DNA of 64,000 nucleotides from Modestobacter sp. L9-4 (GCF_019112525.1 NZ_CP077800.1:310001-374000); one strand, 5' to 3'; shown: positions 52,943 through 61,118, counted from the stretch's first letter. The notes: a model not told the origin generated them from the sequence alone. Translations and numbers: made by a program.

Positions 52943-53806
52943 GTGAACCGCGACGACCTGGCCGACTTCCTCGTCCGCCGCCGCAACGGCCTGCAGCCGG
53001 CGGACGTCGGTCTCGGCGCGGGGCAGCGCCGGCGCACGGCCGGGCTGCGGCGCGAGGAGGTGGCGCAGCTCGCCGCGATGTCCACCGACTACTACACGCG
53101 GCTGGAGCAGCGGCGCGGCCCGCAGCCGAGCACGCAGATGCTCGCCTCCCTCGCCCGGGCGCTGCGGCTGACCACGGAGGAGCGCGCGTACCTCTACCGG
53201 GTCGCCGGGCACGACGCCCCCGACCGGGTCGGCGGCGGGGACCACGTCGCCCCCGCCCTGCTGCGCGTGCTCGACCGGCTCACCGACACCCCGGCGCTCG
53301 TCCTGTCCGCGCTCGGCGAGACGCTCGTGCAGAACGACCCGGCCCGCGCTCTCTTCGGCGACGCCAGCCACCTGACCGGCCTGGAGCGCAGCGGCATCTA
53401 CCGGTGGTTCGCCCACCCGGACCAGGAGCGGGCGCACTACCCGGCCGACGACCACGACCGGCAGAGCCGAGCGCAGGTGGCCTCGCTGCGGGCCGCGTAC
53501 GGGTCGATGGGGCCGCGTTCCCGCGCCGGCGAGCTGGCCCGGGTGCTGACCCGGACCAGCCCGGAGTTCGCGGAGCTGTGGGCCGCGCACGAGGTGGGCC
53601 GGCGGTTCTCCGACCACAAGGTGCTGCTGCACGCGGAGATCGGCCCGATCGAGGTCGACTGCCAGGCGCTGTTCACCGAGGACGAGTCGCAGGTGCTGCT
53701 CGTGCTCACCGCTCCCCCGGGCACCGAGGCCGCGAGCAAGCTCGCCCTGCTCGCCGTGCTCGGCACCCAGGCCTTCGCCCCCGAGCACCAGCCGGGGTCG
53801 CCCTGA
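52943..53806 (+). CDS. XRE-family regulator with MmyB-like ligand-binding domain
   Basis: 287 residues. HTH at about 30-78 ([51 protein letters not shown]), MmyB-like domain at about 105-280 (RVLDRLTDTPALVLSALGETLVQNDPARALFG, FAELWAAHEVGRRFSDHKVLLHAEIGPIEVDCQALFTEDESQVLLVLTAPPGTEAASKLALL). GTG at 52943. Divergent from the SDR at 52077. Third member of this regulator family in the window. Confidence 0.9.
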   Translation: MNRDDLADFLVRRRNGLQPADVGLGAGQRRRTAGLRREEVAQLAAMSTDYYTRLEQRRGPQPSTQMLASLARALRLTTEERAYLYRVAGHDAPDRVGGGDHVAPALLRVLDRLTDTPALVLSALGETLVQNDPARALFGDASHLTGLERSGIYRWFAHPDQERAHYPADDHDRQSRAQVASLRAAYGSMGPRSRAGELARVLTRTSPEFAELWAAHEVGRRFSDHKVLLHAEIGPIEVDCQALFTEDESQVLLVLTAPPGTEAASKLALLAVLGTQAFAPEHQPGSP

Positions 53807-53867
53807 CGGTCCACGCCCGCCGTCCGGCCGGGCCGCGGGAGACGGCGCCGCTGCCTACGCTCACGGG

Positions 53868-54071
53868 GTGTTCTTCCTCTTCGGCCTCGGCACCAAGCAG
53901 CAGGACCTCGGTCCCGGGCAGGTCCGCACCTGCCCACGCTGCGGCAACACGTCCGCATGGGCTCGGGTGCGGGAGTCCCGGCAGCTCACGGTGTTCTTCG
54001 TGCCCGTCACCCGGTGGGGACGACGGCAGCTCGAGGTCTGCACCATCTGCGGCACCGCCGTCGAGGTCTGA
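53868..54071 (+). CDS. zinc-ribbon small protein
   Basis: 67 residues. FFLFGLGTKQQDLGPGQVRTCPRCGNTSAWARVRESRQLTVFFVPVTRWGRRQLEVCTICGTAVEV holds two CxxC knuckles (CPRC and CTIC) for one zinc. The hydrophobic LTVFFVPV segment between them is typical of a conserved actinobacterial zinc-ribbon family of unknown role. GTG at 53868. It lies 61 bp after XRE gene 3 on the same strand and may be co-transcribed. Confidence 0.78.
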   Translation: MFFLFGLGTKQQDLGPGQVRTCPRCGNTSAWARVRESRQLTVFFVPVTRWGRRQLEVCTICGTAVEV

Positions 54072-54155
54072 CCAGCGCCGACGGGCATCGCAGCTGCCCT
54101 CGGCACCGGACCGCCGACGCCCGCCCCCCGGTGGCGCGACGCGCACGTCGGACGG

Positions 54156-55049
54156 TCAGCGGCGCCGGGGCAGCTTCGCCGGCGCGACCACCAGGTCGAC
54201 CCGGCACACCTGGCCGGCCACGACGGTCAGCGCACCCACGACGTGGACGACGTCCCCGGTGACGTACTCGAAGCCCGGCCCGCCGTTGAGGTGGAGCGGC
54301 CGGACCGGGTCCGCCTCCGCCAGCTTCCGCGCCACCCCCAGCAGGAACCGGGCGACCCGGTCCGCGCCGTGCACCGGCCGCCGCGCGGCACTGGCCTGTC
54401 CGCCTCCGTCGGCGGTCAGCACGACGTCGGGGTCCAGCAGTGCCAGCAGGCCGGCGAGGTCCCCCGACCCCGCGGCGGTCAGGAACGCCTGCACCGTGCG
54501 CGCGTGGTCGCCGCCGCCGACCTCGACCCGCGGCGCACCGGCGGCGACGTGCGCCCGCGCCCGCACCGCGAGCTGGCGCACCGCAGCAGGTGAGCGGCCC
54601 ACGACGCCGGCCACCTCGGGGAAGGGCATGCCGAACACCTCGTTGAGCACCCAGACCACGCGCTCGGCCGGCGTCAGCGTCTCCAGCACCACCATGAGCG
54701 CGTAGCTCACCGACTCGTCCAGGGTGACGCGGTCGGCCGGGTCCTGGGAGCCGGCCGCCGGCGTGAGCAGCGGTTCCGGCAGCCACGGCCCCACGTAGGA
54801 CTCCCGCTGCACGCGCGCCGACCGGAGCACGTCCAGGGCGCGCCGGGACGTGGCGACCGTGCACCAGGCCTCGACGTCCCGCACCGGCTCCCGTCCGTCG
54901 GCGGCGACCAGCCGCAGCCAGCAGTCGGAGACGACGTCCTCCGCCTCGGCCGTCGTCCCGAGCATCGCGTAGGCGATGCCGGTGAGCCGGGGCCGCAGCA
55001 CGGTGAAGGTGGTGGCCAGCTCGTCGGCACGGCCGGGTGGGATCTGCAC
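54156..55049 (-). CDS. ECF41-family sigma factor with SnoaL-like C-terminal domain
   Basis: 297 residues from the GTG at 55049. Sigma region 2 (LATTFTVLRPRLTGIAYAMLGTTAEAEDVVSDCWLRL), the ECF41 linker motif YVGPWLPEPLL, region 4 (LTPAERVVWVLNEVFGMPFPEVAGVVGRSPAAVRQLAVRARAHV) and a C-terminal NTF2/SnoaL-type domain with the family motif DGGGQ. The terminal NPDKL motif of the family appears degenerate (APAKL). Instead of an anti-sigma factor, ECF41 proteins use this domain for self-control (established). An ECF41-type promoter ends just upstream of the chosen start, excluding the ATG at 55094. Confidence 0.9.
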   Translation of the reverse strand: MQIPPGRADELATTFTVLRPRLTGIAYAMLGTTAEAEDVVSDCWLRLVAADGREPVRDVEAWCTVATSRRALDVLRSARVQRESYVGPWLPEPLLTPAAGSQDPADRVTLDESVSYALMVVLETLTPAERVVWVLNEVFGMPFPEVAGVVGRSPAAVRQLAVRARAHVAAGAPRVEVGGGDHARTVQAFLTAAGSGDLAGLLALLDPDVVLTADGGGQASAARRPVHGADRVARFLLGVARKLAEADPVRPLHLNGGPGFEYVTGDVVHVVGALTVVAGQVCRVDLVVAPAKLPRRR

Positions 55050-55057
55050 GGACGATG

Positions 55058-55084
55058 GACGATCCGGCGTCCGCGACTGTGACA
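55058..55084 (-). promoter_or_regulatory. ECF41-type promoter of the sigma factor gene
   Basis: On the minus strand TGTCACA (55084-55078) is followed after exactly 16 bp by CGTC (55061-55058), the -35/-10 arrangement described for ECF41 sigma factors. Initiation about 6 bp downstream would fall at the GTG at 55049, predicting a leaderless or near-leaderless autoregulated mRNA. Confidence 0.72.
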
Positions 55085-55093
55085 CCGGCGCCA

Positions 55094-55120
55094 TGTCACA
55101 CCTCCGCGACGTGCCCCGTC
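55094..55120 (+). promoter_or_regulatory. ECF41-type promoter of the epimerase-like gene
   Basis: TGTCACA (55094-55100), 16 bp, CGTC (55117-55120): the same arrangement as on the opposite strand. It lies about 50 bp upstream of the ATG at 55169. Confidence 0.75.
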
Positions 55121-55168
55121 CTCACTCCGTACGGGCTCCAGCCGGGGCCTGCAGAGGAGGGAACGGTC

Positions 55169-55918
55169 ATGAGGATCGCAGTTGCTGGGGGAACCGGGAC
55201 GGTCGGGCGCGCGGTGGTCGCCGAGGTGGAGCGCACGGGGCACGAGAGCGTCGTGCTGGCGCCGACCACCGGCGTGGACCTGACCACCGGCGCGGGTCTC
55301 GACGCCGCGCTGCAGGGGGTGGACGTGGTGATCGACGTGTCGAACGCGGCGGTCTGGACGCGGGAGGCGTCCGAGTCGTTCTTCACCGCGGTGACCGAGC
55401 ACCTGTTGGACGCCTGCGTGCGTGCGGGCGTCGGGCACCTGGTCGCGCTGTCGATCGTCGGCGCGGACGTGGTGGACCTGGACTACTACTACGGCAAGCG
55501 GGCCCAGGAGCGGCTGATCACGGCCGGGCCGGTGCCCTGGACGGTCCTGCACGCGACGCAGTTCTTCGACTTCGCCGCCCAGGTGCTGCGCGGCCAGTCC
55601 GGCCCGGTGGTCGAGGTGCCCCCGATGCTGTCCCAGCCGGTCGCGACGGCGGACCTCGCGGCCCGGCTGGTCGAGCTGGCCACCGGGCCGGCCCAGGGCG
55701 TCACGACGCCGATCGCCGGCCCGGACCAGCTCACCGTGGCCGACATGGCCCGGCAGCTGCTCGCCCGGCAGGGGCGGGACGCCGACGTCCGGGTGCAGGA
55801 CGTGCCGGGGCGCACGGGTGAGCTGATGGCCGGCGGGGCCCTGACGCCCTCCGGTGAGTTCACCGTCGGGAAGAGGACGTTCGCGGAGTATCTGGCCGAC
55901 GTCGCGCCGGCCGGCTGA
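55169..55918 (+). CDS. NAD(P)-binding epimerase-like protein (atypical SDR)
   Basis: 249 residues. Atypical SDR/NmrA-type start RIAVAGGTGTVGRAVVAEVERTGHESVVLA (GGTGTVG dinucleotide motif), then VDVVIDVSNAA, LVALSIVGADVVDLDYYYGKRAQERLI (YxxxK) and WTVLHATQFFDF. GAGGAGGG ribosome site before ATG 55169. It represents the 'epimerase' class of the COE genes that ECF41 factors typically control, and has a matching promoter. Likely a redox-linked stress function; substrate unknown. Confidence 0.88.
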   Translation: MRIAVAGGTGTVGRAVVAEVERTGHESVVLAPTTGVDLTTGAGLDAALQGVDVVIDVSNAAVWTREASESFFTAVTEHLLDACVRAGVGHLVALSIVGADVVDLDYYYGKRAQERLITAGPVPWTVLHATQFFDFAAQVLRGQSGPVVEVPPMLSQPVATADLAARLVELATGPAQGVTTPIAGPDQLTVADMARQLLARQGRDADVRVQDVPGRTGELMAGGALTPSGEFTVGKRTFAEYLADVAPAG

Positions 55919-56001
55919 CGCACGGGTCCCGGCCGGCTGCTCCGGTCGGCCGGGGCCCCACCGACGCGCTGACGTCCGTCCTCGACACGCAGGTCGTGCG
56001 C

Positions 56002-56685
56002 TCAGCCACCCACCGCGCGCTCGGTCACCGCGCCCAGCTGCTCCAGCGTCATCGCCGGCACCGGGAGCGCCGACGCGGCGTCCCGGCGCACCCGCAGCCC
56101 GTCGAGCAGCAGACCGACGGCCCGGCGGTGCAGCCCCGGCACCTCCGTGCCGCCCAGGGTCGCCGCCGCCTGGACCATCGCGGCCATCAGCTGCACGTCG
56201 GTCACCTCGACGTCCGGACGCAGGTCCCCGTCGGCCTGCGCCCGCCGCACCACGGGCTCCAGCCGCTCCACCACGAGGCCGTCGGTGTCCCGCAGCACCC
56301 TCGCCAGCTCGGTGGGTCCGGTGCCCCGGGCCCAGCCCAGCGGCGCTCCGAAACCGCCGAGGACCAGCTCGCGCAGGCCCCGGTCGCCGGCCAGGACGTC
56401 GGCCGACGCCGAGACGAAGTGCACGAGCCCCTGCCACGCGGAGGACGTCGATGCCGCCTGGGAGGCCGTCGCGGGCCCGAGGGCCAGCATGTCGCGGTAG
56501 GCAGCGAGGATCAGGTCGTCCTTGGTCCCGAAGCGCCGGTAGAGCGAGGCGACGCCCGTTCCGGCGCGCGCGGCGACGTCGGCCTGCGTCACCGCGAGGC
56601 CTCGCTCGGCGAACAGCGCACGCGCCGCGGTCACCAGGCGGTCACGTCCGGCGTCGCCACGGGCGGTCAGGCGCTTGGGCGGCAC
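56002..56685 (-). CDS. TetR-family transcriptional regulator
   Basis: 227 residues. HTH (RDRLVTAARALFAERGLAVTQADVAARAGTGVASLYRRFGTKDDLILAAYRDML) followed by an all-helical effector domain (LRELVLGGFGAPLG, LMAAMVQAAATLGG). GTG start at 56685. Its likely operator, CCGGAATAGCTGTTCCGG, begins 13 bp upstream of the start, in the gap to the divergent SDR-oxidase operon. Confidence 0.9.
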   Translation of the reverse strand: MPPKRLTARGDAGRDRLVTAARALFAERGLAVTQADVAARAGTGVASLYRRFGTKDDLILAAYRDMLALGPATASQAASTSSAWQGLVHFVSASADVLAGDRGLRELVLGGFGAPLGWARGTGPTELARVLRDTDGLVVERLEPVVRRAQADGDLRPDVEVTDVQLMAAMVQAAATLGGTEVPGLHRRAVGLLLDGLRVRRDAASALPVPAMTLEQLGAVTERAVGG

Positions 56686-56697
56686 TTGGGCAGCATA

Positions 56698-56715
56698 CCG
56701 GAATAGCTGTTCCGG
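56698..56715. promoter_or_regulatory. TetR operator candidate CCGGAATAGCTGTTCCGG
   Basis: 18-bp near-perfect palindrome (16 of 18 positions), 13 bp from the TetR start and 52 bp before the SDR ATG. The core GGAATAGCTGTTCC has the form of many TetR-family operators. Confidence 0.68.
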
Positions 56716-56766
56716 CGTACAGGTTGCAGCAGCCGTCCGACACGGGACGAGGGCTGGGAGGCCACC

Positions 56767-57513
56767 ATGGACGAGGACCTACAGGGGCGCACCGTGCTCC
56801 TGGTCGGCGCGACTGGCGGGGTCGGTGAGGGGGCGACGCGGTCGTTGCTCGCCCACGGCGCCCGGGTCGTGGCGATCGGCCGCGACGAGGGACGACTGGC
56901 CGAGTTCGCCCAGCGCATCGGGGACCCCGGCGCCGGGGAGCTCGTGCTGCACCGGATCGACGTGACGGCGGCCGACAGCGCGGCGGTCACCCGCGAACTG
57001 CACGCCGCCTTCGGCACGGTGGCCGGGGTCGTCATCTCCATCGGCAATCCGGGCGGGCGGACCCGGGGGACGGTCCTGGACGTCCCGGACGCCCACTGGA
57101 CCGAGATGGTGGAGACGAACCAGACAGCCGGGTTCCGTGCGCTGCGGGCCCTGGTGCCGCTGGTCAGCCCGGACGGCACGGTCGTGAACCTGCTCGGCCT
57201 GAGCTCCGAGCTGCCCTTTCCCGGCAACCCGCTGATGGCCGCGACCAACGCGGCGCTGCGCTCGCTCGTCCAGACCCTGGCGGTCCAGCTGGCCGCCTCC
57301 GGTCCGCGGCTGTACGGACTGGTGCTCGGCGTCGTCCGGACGCGCGCCCGGCAGGCCGTCGGAGTCGACGACCCCCGCTGGCTGACCGGGGAGCAGGTCG
57401 GCGAGGCCACTGCCGCGCTGCTCGCCGGCACGGCACCCGGGTCCGACCGGACCCTGCACTACCTGATCGACCCGGCAGCGGGCCTCACCACGACGACGCC
57501 GGTCCGGTCATGA
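56767..57513 (+). CDS. SDR-fold protein lacking the usual catalytic Tyr/Lys
   Basis: 248 residues. The Rossmann start VLLVGATGGVGEGATRSLLAHGARVVAIGRD is intact, but the NNAG equivalent is SIGNPG, and where YxxxK is expected the sequence is NPLMAATNAALRSL with no Tyr or Lys. It may be a cofactor-binding but catalytically altered SDR. Stop overlaps the start of the FAD-oxidase gene (ATGA). Regulated by the divergent TetR through the 56698 palindrome (inference). Confidence 0.82.
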   Translation: MDEDLQGRTVLLVGATGGVGEGATRSLLAHGARVVAIGRDEGRLAEFAQRIGDPGAGELVLHRIDVTAADSAAVTRELHAAFGTVAGVVISIGNPGGRTRGTVLDVPDAHWTEMVETNQTAGFRALRALVPLVSPDGTVVNLLGLSSELPFPGNPLMAATNAALRSLVQTLAVQLAASGPRLYGLVLGVVRTRARQAVGVDDPRWLTGEQVGEATAALLAGTAPGSDRTLHYLIDPAAGLTTTTPVRS

Positions 57514-58877
57514 GCGACTCAGCACGGACGTCGACGGCGCCCCGGGACCACGCACTGCCGGACCGGCTGCACGAGCTGGCGACCACCCCGGGTGACCCCA
57601 ACTACCAGCGCCTGCGGCACACGTACTGTTACACCGGCAGCCCGGCACTGGTGCTGTCGGCGGAGAGCGACGATGACGTGGTCGCGGCACTGGCCCACGC
57701 CCGGGAGCGCGGCGGGCCGATGTCGGTCCGCAGCGGCGGCCACGGCATCAGCAGCCGCTCGACCAACGACGGCGGCGTCGTCCTCGACCTGTCGCGGATG
57801 CACGCCGTCGAGGTCCTCGATCGCGGTGAGCGGCTCGTGCGCGTCCAGGCGGGTGCCACGTGGGGCGAGGTCGCGGCCCAGCTCGCGCCGCACGGCCTGG
57901 CCATCTCCTCCGGGGACTCCGGCGACGTCGGCGTGGGCGGGCTGGCCACCACCGGCGGGATCGGTCTGCTCGGGCGGCGCTTCGGGCTGACGATCGACCA
58001 CGTCGTCGGCGCGACGGTGGTCACCGCCGACGGCCGGGTGCTGCACGTCGACGCCGAGCACCACCTGGACCTGTTCTGGGCGGTCCGCGGGGCGGGCGCG
58101 AACGTCGGCATCGTCACCGAGTTCACGATGCGCGCGGCCGAGGTGCCTGGCGTCGTGCACGCCACGCTGGCCTACGACGCCCGGGACGCCGCGTCCCTGC
58201 TCGAACGGTGGGGGGCCGCGATGGCCGCCGCTCCCCGGGAGGTCACCGGCTTCCTCTACCTGTTCGGCGGCGGTCGCGGAGGGACCTCGGCGATGGCGAG
58301 CATCGTCGTGGCGACGACGGAGGCCGAGACGGCGCAGCGCCTGTTGCAGCCGTTCACCGAGGTCGCGCCGGTGCAGGGGGCTCGGGCTGCCACGACCTCC
58401 TACGACGCCGTCGTCCAGGCGAGCGGTGCGCCGCACACCGGCGCGGCCGGCGGCGCGACCCGGTCCGCGCTGGTCGACGGGCTGGACCGGGAGACGGCGG
58501 AGGTGCTGGCCGGCCTGCTGGAGCGCGGAGCGGCCGACAGCGTCCAGCTCCGCGCCCTGGGCGGGGCGGTCAACGACGTCCCGGCCGACGCGACGGCCTT
58601 CGCCCACCGGCACCAGGCGTTCTCGGTGCTGGCGGTCGTCTCCCCCGCGCGGAAGGCGGCCCTCTGGGCGGCCTGGGAGGACGTGCTGGAGCACGCCGAC
58701 GGTCTCTACCTGAGCTTCGAGACCGACGACGACCCGCGCCGGCTCACCGAGGCCTTCCCTCCCCCGACCCTCGCCCGGCTCCGGGCGGTCAAGGCGGAGT
58801 GGGACCCGGACGACGTCTTCTCGCACAACTTCGACGTCTCCCGCGTGGCGGAGCCCGTCACCCCGCCGGGTCGCTGA
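57510..58877 (+). CDS. FAD-linked oxidoreductase, berberine-bridge-enzyme-like
   Basis: 455 residues. PCMH-type FAD domain (about 45-225) with RSGGHGISSRSTNDGGVVLDLSRM, whose His is the usual covalent FAD attachment. The second attachment motif reads SGDSGDVGVGGLATTGGIGLLGRRFG, with no Cys, so mono-covalent flavin is expected. C-terminal BBE segment ends PDDVFSHNFDV. Predicted to oxidise an alcohol or sugar-like substrate with O2. No signal peptide. Coupled to the SDR-like gene upstream. Confidence 0.9.
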   Translation: MSDSARTSTAPRDHALPDRLHELATTPGDPNYQRLRHTYCYTGSPALVLSAESDDDVVAALAHARERGGPMSVRSGGHGISSRSTNDGGVVLDLSRMHAVEVLDRGERLVRVQAGATWGEVAAQLAPHGLAISSGDSGDVGVGGLATTGGIGLLGRRFGLTIDHVVGATVVTADGRVLHVDAEHHLDLFWAVRGAGANVGIVTEFTMRAAEVPGVVHATLAYDARDAASLLERWGAAMAAAPREVTGFLYLFGGGRGGTSAMASIVVATTEAETAQRLLQPFTEVAPVQGARAATTSYDAVVQASGAPHTGAAGGATRSALVDGLDRETAEVLAGLLERGAADSVQLRALGGAVNDVPADATAFAHRHQAFSVLAVVSPARKAALWAAWEDVLEHADGLYLSFETDDDPRRLTEAFPPPTLARLRAVKAEWDPDDVFSHNFDVSRVAEPVTPPGR

Positions 58878-58892
58878 CGGGCGCCGCGGGCG

Positions 58893-59192
58893 TCAGAGGT
58901 CGATGGTGCGACCGAAGGTGCGGGTGACGGGCGGGCCGGCGAGGACGCCGCCGAGCGCGCTCGCACCCTCCGGCGTCTGGCGCCAGGCGACGTAGGCGTC
59001 GTGGTGGGCGGCGGTGGTCCACGTCTCGACGACGATCACCCGCGTCGGGTCGGCGTCGTCGACGAGGACCTGGAGGCCCTCGTTGCCGTCGAACGCCGCG
59101 GTCGCCACGAGCGTCTCGCGGATGGCGTCCTCCGCCTGGGCGCCGACGGTGTCAGGGCGGAGCTGGACCTCGAGGAAGACGGTGATCGACAT
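58893..59192 (-). CDS. antibiotic biosynthesis monooxygenase (ABM) domain protein
   Basis: 99 residues. SITVFLEVQLRPDTVGAQAEDAIRETLVATAAFDGNEGLQVLVDDADPTRVIVVETWTTAAHHDAYVAWRQTPEG is a dimeric alpha+beta-barrel ABM pattern, with the conserved VETW and HHDAY. Such cofactor-free proteins oxidise or bind quinone-like compounds. ATG at 59192. It ends 15 bp from the convergent FAD-oxidase gene. Confidence 0.85.
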   Translation of the reverse strand: MSITVFLEVQLRPDTVGAQAEDAIRETLVATAAFDGNEGLQVLVDDADPTRVIVVETWTTAAHHDAYVAWRQTPEGASALGGVLAGPPVTRTFGRTIDL

Positions 59193-59322
59193 GGGTCCAG
59201 GCTGCCAGCCCCGCTCGGGCGGACCGACGCCGGTGTCCCCGCGGACACGGGGCTGGAGAGACAGCTGAGGCGCGTGTGGCGCGGCGCCACCACCCGGGGT
59301 CGAGCCGTGCGCACGATGGGGC

Positions 59323-60240
59323 GTGCCCACTCGACCGGACGCCGTCGCCGCGTTGCCGACCGCCCCGGGCGTGTACCGCTTCCGGGACGCCGGTGGGCGC
59401 GTGCTGTACGTCGGCCGGGCCACCCAGCTGCGCAGCAGGGTCGGCTCCTACTGGGGCGACCTGCGGGACCGCCGTCACCTGCGGCGGATGATGCTCCGCG
59501 TCGCCCGGATCGAGGCGCTGGTCTGCGACTCCGTGCACGAGGCGGCCTGGGCCGAGCGCAACCTGCTGGAACGGTCGAAGCCGCCGTGGAACCGGGTCGT
59601 CGGCGGCCTGGAGGTGCCGGTCACCATCCACCTCGACACCTCGCCGACGGCGCCCCGCCTGGGCCTCGCCGCGGTGCAGCAGCCGGAGCCGGGTGTCCGC
59701 TGCTTCGGCCCCTACCTGGGTGCGAGCAAGGCGAAGCTGGCGCTGTCCGGGTTGGAGCGGCTGTACCCGATCGGCCACGCCGGACCGACCCGCAGCTCGG
59801 GCGCGCGGGAGCTGGCGTTGCTGCGCGGCGGGCAGGACGTCCCGCTCGCGCAGCTGGGTCGCGCCGTGGAGTCCGTGCTGGACCGCGACCCGACGGCGGT
59901 CGCGACCGCGCTGGCGGCGCTGGCCGCCCGTCGCGATGCCGCCGCCGGAGCGCAGGCCTACGAGGCCGCGGCCCGGCTGCAGCAGGAGATCGAGGCGCTG
60001 GAGTGGGTGGTCGCGCCCCAGCGGGTCACCACGGCCGGAGAGCAGGGCCGCCACGACGTCACCGCCTGGGGAGACGACGTCCTCGTCCGGCTGCGGTTCT
60101 CCAACGGCCGGCTGCGCTCCTGGGAGCAGGAGACGTGCACCCGCCCGGCGCCCGGAGCGAAGGCACCCGAGGGCTGGGTCCCGTTCCTCCGCCGCAACGC
60201 GGAGCTCGCCGCCCGGCTGGCGACCCTGCCCGTCCTCTGA
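59323..60240 (+). CDS. GIY-YIG nuclease domain protein, UvrC N-half-like
   Basis: 305 residues. GIY-YIG nuclease domain at 10-95 (APGVYRFRDAGGRVLYVGRATQLRSRVGSYWGD, with GVY...YVG; conserved Glu in AWAERNLLERSKPPWNR). The UvrC-like GPYLGASKAKLALSGLERLYPI region and a UVR-like helix (AQAYEAAARLQQEIEALEWVV) follow. The RNase H-like endonuclease and HhH domains of full UvrC (about 600 residues) are absent. Probably a Cho-like or related 3'-side incision nuclease for DNA repair. GTG at 59323. Confidence 0.85.
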   Translation: MPTRPDAVAALPTAPGVYRFRDAGGRVLYVGRATQLRSRVGSYWGDLRDRRHLRRMMLRVARIEALVCDSVHEAAWAERNLLERSKPPWNRVVGGLEVPVTIHLDTSPTAPRLGLAAVQQPEPGVRCFGPYLGASKAKLALSGLERLYPIGHAGPTRSSGARELALLRGGQDVPLAQLGRAVESVLDRDPTAVATALAALAARRDAAAGAQAYEAAARLQQEIEALEWVVAPQRVTTAGEQGRHDVTAWGDDVLVRLRFSNGRLRSWEQETCTRPAPGAKAPEGWVPFLRRNAELAARLATLPVL

Positions 60241-60319
60241 GCCGGGCCGCCGCCGACCGATCAGTGGGCGCGGCCGGCTCGGTCTGTACGTCGGGCGCCG
60301 ACCGACGAGAGGCTGAGCC

Positions 60320-60898
60320 GTGCGCAGACTGAGCTACGCCATGAACGTGAGCCTGGACGGCTACGTCGCCGCGCCCGGTGACGACCTCGGCTGGAGCGTC
60401 CCGAGCGACGAGCTGTTCCAGTGGTGGTCCGACCGGGTGGCCGCGACGGGTACGGCCCTGTACGGACGCCGGCTGTGGGAGGCGATGAGCGCGCACTGGC
60501 CCACTGCCGACCAGCAGCCCGGCGTCACCCCGGCCCACGCCGAGTACGCCCGCCGCTGGCGAGCGATGCCGAAGGTCGTCTTCTCGTCCACGCTGACCTC
60601 GGTCGAGGGGAACACCCGCCTGGTCACCGGCGACGCGGTCGCCGAGATCGCGCGGCTCAAGGCCGAGGACGGTGGCCCGATGGACGTCGTCGGCGCGACC
60701 CTGGCCGCAGCGGTGATGCGGGCCGGGCTGGTCGACGAGTACGTGCTCGTCACCCACCCGGTCCTGGTGGGCGGCGGCACGCCCTTCTTCACGTCCCTGG
60801 ACCACTGGGTGGACCTGCGCCTGGTCGAGACCCGGGCCTTCCCCGACGGCCTGCTCCTGACCAGGTACGAGACCGAGCGCGCACCAGCCGACCGCTGA
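60320..60898 (+). CDS. dihydrofolate reductase family protein (RibD C-terminal-like)
   Basis: 192 residues. RRLSYAMNVSLDGYVAAPGDDLGW, ALYGRRLWEAMSAHWP, PKVVFSSTLTSVEGNTRLVTGDAVAEIARLKAEDGGPMDVVGATLAAAVMRAGLVDEYVLVTHPVLVGGGTPFF is a complete RibD-C reductase pattern. GTG at 60320. It shares the family, but little sequence, with the 31306 gene. Monocistronic, with 220 bp before the next gene. Confidence 0.88.
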   Translation: MRRLSYAMNVSLDGYVAAPGDDLGWSVPSDELFQWWSDRVAATGTALYGRRLWEAMSAHWPTADQQPGVTPAHAEYARRWRAMPKVVFSSTLTSVEGNTRLVTGDAVAEIARLKAEDGGPMDVVGATLAAAVMRAGLVDEYVLVTHPVLVGGGTPFFTSLDHWVDLRLVETRAFPDGLLLTRYETERAPADR

Positions 60899-61118
60899 TC
60901 GGCGCGGGCGCCGCCGTGCCTCCGAGTTGATCTCCCTCGCGCTTCGTCGGTGTCCGCGGCAGGGGGCTGGTCCCTTCCTGCACGACCGTGTGCTGGGTCT
61001 GCACGTGCTGGGCGCTGGCGTTCCCCGACGGGCCCACCGACACGAGGCTCGGCGTGCCGGGACACCAGCCGTGACCGCTGGGGTCCCGGACCCCGTCCCC
61101 CGTCGAGAGAGGCCAGCC

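Noticed and set aside
55092-55094. ATG at 55094 as start of the ECF41 gene
   Set aside because: It would lie upstream of the ECF41-type -10 on the same strand; GTG 55049 is consistent with the promoter and with the sigma domain start.
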